From the NCBI GenBank assembly GCA_030581615.1, contig JAKTTT010000065.1:57937-121936 (forward strand): a DNA stretch of 64,000 bases, written 5' to 3'. Below, one piece after another: positions 61,691-64,000 of the stretch. This stretch comes from Alloascoidea africana (taxonomy: Eukaryota; Ascomycota; Alloascoideomycetes; Alloascoideales; Alloascoideaceae). Below the pieces are notes generated by a model. The model saw nothing but the letters and a program-made list of their open reading frames with translations, ran no database searches and was not told where the DNA came from. The position numbers were made by a program, and so were the translations under genes. Numbering within the stretch: position 1 is the first letter of the stretch; the number at the start of each line of letters is the position of its first letter.

Positions 61691-63217
61691 CTAGCAAATA
61701 ATACAGGTGCAACATCCTTGGGGAGCAGCCTCTGGCTGGTCAATGCTGTTTCTGGTCTTTCTTCCCTTGCCGGGGCTGGCGGTGTCGCTTCCGGTGCCGC
61801 TGTCCTGGTGCTGATGGCGTCTTTGAGAAGGATGCTGGCGGGGGTCCTGGGGCTCCTCCTTCTTGCCTCTGAGGCTGACCTCGTCAATGTCGTTCTCAGA
61901 GCGTAGCGAATGGGCATCGGACTGGTTATAATCGTGCTGGCCGTAGGGACCTCCGCTTGGATTGGTTGGCGGCGGAGCAAAGCTTTCTGGGTTCTGGCTC
62001 AGGCTGTGATTCTGGTTCTGGTTTGGATTCTGAGTCTGATTCTGGGTGGAACCACCATAGCCAGGGCCGTATTGTGGCTGTTGTTGTGGATATGGGTTGC
62101 TATTCCCGTTGAACCCGTTCATGCCCATGCCGGGACGCCTGTAGGGGTCGTCCAGGGACTTTTCCGAGTACCCGCCATTGGGGAGAAAGTTCTGGGGCTG
62201 GCTCTGGTAAAGGGGTTGCTGCTGCTGCTGCTGCTGCTGGAACTGCGGCTGGAATTGTCGCTGGTCAGGGATGCTCGGCAAGGGCGCCTGGCTTACGGCA
62301 GCGGGCACTCCTGGGCTGGGCTGTTGCTGTTGGAGAGACGGAGGGGCCTGCTGGGGAGGTTGAGCCTGCTGGGCTGCTGGGCCTGGGGCCGGAGCGGGAG
62401 GAAGCTGCTGTTGGGGCTCCTGTCTGGGTGAATGGGCCGGCGAGGAAGGCTGTTGCTGCTGAGAGTCCTGTTGCTCAAAGAACTTGATTTGTCTGACAAG
62501 GCCATAGAAGGCTTCTTCAACGTTGATACGCTGCTTCGCAGAGGTTTCGATGAAGGGGCACCCGAGAGCCTTAGACAGCTGCTCTCCGTCCTGTGTAGAG
62601 ACCTGTCTCTCAGCCTCCAAATCGCTTTTGTTTCCCACAATAATGCCCGGGAAGCGGTCAATGTCCTTTGCTCGCAGAATCTGTCTGTGGAATTGAATGA
62701 TTTCTTCAAACGAAGATCTCGAGGTGATGGAGTAAACGAGGAGAAATCCCTCGCCAGTTCTCATGTACTGTTCTCTCATTGCAGAGTACTCTTCTTGTCC
62801 CGCAGTATCCAGAATGTCCAAAATGACAAAATCGTCATCGATGAAACACTGCTGGCGGTACGAATCCTCGATTGTGGGGTCATATTCATCGATAAAGTGT
62901 GACTGGATAAGCTGGATGGTCAGGGCGGATTTACCAACACCACCACCGCCTACAACAACGAGCTTGAACTCTCTTGGTGCTTGCTATGAAAATATGAGAA
63001 ATCCAATACACTGTCATCTTCTTCAACCGGCATTCTACTCTACTCTTTTGCTGTCCACAACAGTAGAGCAAATGTGAAATGCACACCGAAGAGATGAGGA
63101 GTAAAGGAGCTAGTAGTTAGATTTATAAGCCTCCCTTAAACACACGGATATCTGTCTGGAAGACCAGTACGAAACATTGTGTCCATGATAGCAGGGGTCA
63201 CTTACTCTCAAACTCAT
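61691..63217 (-). CDS. RAS: Ras GTPase
   Basis: There are two exons, 63217-63206 (four codons, MSLR) and 62983-61691, with a 222-nt intron (GTAAGT...CATAG), giving 434 aa. The G domain is canonical: P-loop GGGGVGKS at 16-23, switch [10 protein letters not shown], switch [17 protein letters not shown] at 122-125 and ETSAK near 153. The Gly equivalent to human Gly12 is present. A long Gln/Pro-rich hypervariable region follows, as in S. cerevisiae Ras1/2, including a Gln run from a CTG-complement microsatellite near 62218-62243. The C-terminus is GCCTCIIC: a CIIC CaaX box for farnesylation with two upstream cysteines available for palmitoylation. In yeast, Ras activates adenylate cyclase. Pyrimidine-rich DNA (63320-63420 on the minus strand) lies upstream. 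Confidence 0.95.
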
Positions 63218-63749
63218 AACAGCAAGGCTTTTGTTCTTCTTTTCGAAGTAGTATTACGACTCAAGGGGGAATGTAAAGTTCTTGGCCTAGGTGAACCGTG
63301 GTGCGAATTAAGCTAGGTTGACGAAAGGAGAAATAAAATACGTGCGGGAGCGGGAAAGAAAAAGGGAAGGAAAAAGGGAGAGAAAGAAGAAGAATGGAAA
63401 GAGGAGGAGGAAAGGCTTTTCGGGTCGAGCTCTGGGCAGAAGATGGAAGTCTCGAAATAAAAGGTGTCAAGAAAGTGAGCAAATGAGGAAGCCTGGGAAT
63501 AGGAAAGCAGAGCAGCCAAGAGCCGCCAATCAATCAGGATTAATCCGAGAAGGAGAGCACAGGCCAGAAAAAAAAAAGCTGCGAAAGGCAGAAAACATCA
63601 AATGGCCTTCTGCACGCGCCCCAATCCAGCAACGCTGTGCTGAATTTATTTCCAAGATCAGATGTCGACATGCATACGGCTGCGCTGTGGCTGAAAAGCT
63701 GGCTTTTGGCTTTTTTCTCTGGCCGGGACGGTTTCGGTTCGTCTGGGGC
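63218..63749. promoter_or_regulatory. RAS promoter region up to the rDNA fragment
   Basis: The RAS-strand sequence has a long C/T-rich tract (complement of about 63320-63420), typical of yeast promoters. No ORF is supported. The boundary with rRNA-like sequence is at about 63.75-63.81 kb. Confidence 0.45.
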
Positions 63750-64000
63750 TGGTGTCCTCCATTGGATCGCCACTAGGGGAGGTTGATCGCCGGACAGCCA
63801 AGTCTGATCTCATGCCCTTCCCTTTCAACAATTTCACGTACTTTTTCACTCTCTTTTCAAAGTGCTTTTCATCTTTCCATCACTGTACTTGTTCGCTATC
63901 GGTCTCTCGCCAATATTTAGCCTTAGATGGAATTTACCACCCACTTAGAGCTGCATTCCCAAACAACTCGACTCTTGGAAAGTGTTTTACACGGGCTAGG
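63750..64000 (-). rRNA. 25S rRNA, partial (D1/D2 region)
   Basis: The reverse complement of the window end reads as the conserved 5' domain of 25S rRNA: AGTCGAGTTGTTTGGGAATG, GCTCTAAGTGGGTGGTAAAT, GGCGAGAGACCGATAGCGAA, CAAGTACAGTGATGGAAAGA, GTACGTGAAATTGTTGAAAG and GGGAAGGGCATGAGATCAGA are all present in order. Homology is certain from 64000 down to about 63806. A small D2-like hairpin (TGTCC...GGACA) may extend it to about 63750, after which the expected 25S sequence does not continue. The rest of the rRNA gene would lie beyond the window on the 5' side. The fragment is 3'-truncated, either by a real rearrangement or by assembly at an rDNA edge. Confidence 0.93.

Noticed and set aside
63927-64000. 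Open frame from an ATG running off the right edge (starts MEFTTHLELHSQTTR)
   Set aside because: It is the antisense of conserved 25S rRNA sequence, a known source of spurious ORFs.

Overview
The window is nuclear DNA from an ascomycetous budding yeast (Saccharomycotina). The genes are compact and alternate between strands, with clear yeast orthologues: ARF1, TPI1, RRN3, SMI1/KNR4, SOK1, SPO12, YRA1, PAH1, GCN2, DCR2, SIZ1, STE14 and RAS. Introns are frequent for a budding yeast. I place 21 coding introns in 11 genes, mostly 50-110 nt, with relaxed GTANGN or GTGAGT donors and CTAAY-type branch sites. This argues against Saccharomycetaceae. CTG codons fall at invariant leucines ([14 protein letters not shown]1 DLCCSPFHV), so CTG is read as Leu and this is not a CTG-clade yeast. 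An early-branching lineage (Dipodascales/Yarrowia-like) fits best, but the species is not identified.

Layout. 1-18.4 kb: a carbamoylase/amidohydrolase (PYD3-like) divergent from the vacuolar membrane protease PFF1; an F-box protein; a 2-oxoglutarate dioxygenase; ARF1, apparently with a 5'UTR intron; a sugar transporter; the Pol I factor RRN3; and a small GPI-type wall protein. 18.4-24.8 kb is a gene desert holding one possible exon pair of an unknown or decayed gene. 24.8-35.1 kb: a three-exon Myb/SANT-like regulator, a Ser/Pro-rich protein of unknown function, TPI1 (start codon alone in exon 1), SMI1 and a three-exon SPO12. 35.1-39.1 kb is a second desert, containing a degenerate copy of part of GCN2. 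39.1-48.6 kb: SOK1, a very GC-rich UBL-WLM metalloprotease gene, FRG1, YRA1 (five exons), an unrecognised four-exon 79-aa membrane protein and the lipin PAH1. 48.7-63.2 kb: GCN2, a DCR2-family phosphoesterase with damaged catalytic motifs, the SUMO ligase SIZ1, STE14 and RAS. The last ~250 bp is an antisense 25S rRNA fragment that stops abruptly.

Neighbour logic. STE14 and RAS lie next to each other, and the RAS product with its CaaX end is a substrate of Ste14-type methyltransferases. Most other neighbours are housekeeping genes without an evident shared pathway. No tRNA gene, CRISPR array, complete transposon or secondary-metabolite cluster was seen. Spliced coordinates below were worked out by eye from reading frames, family alignment and splice signals. 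They have not been tested against RNA.
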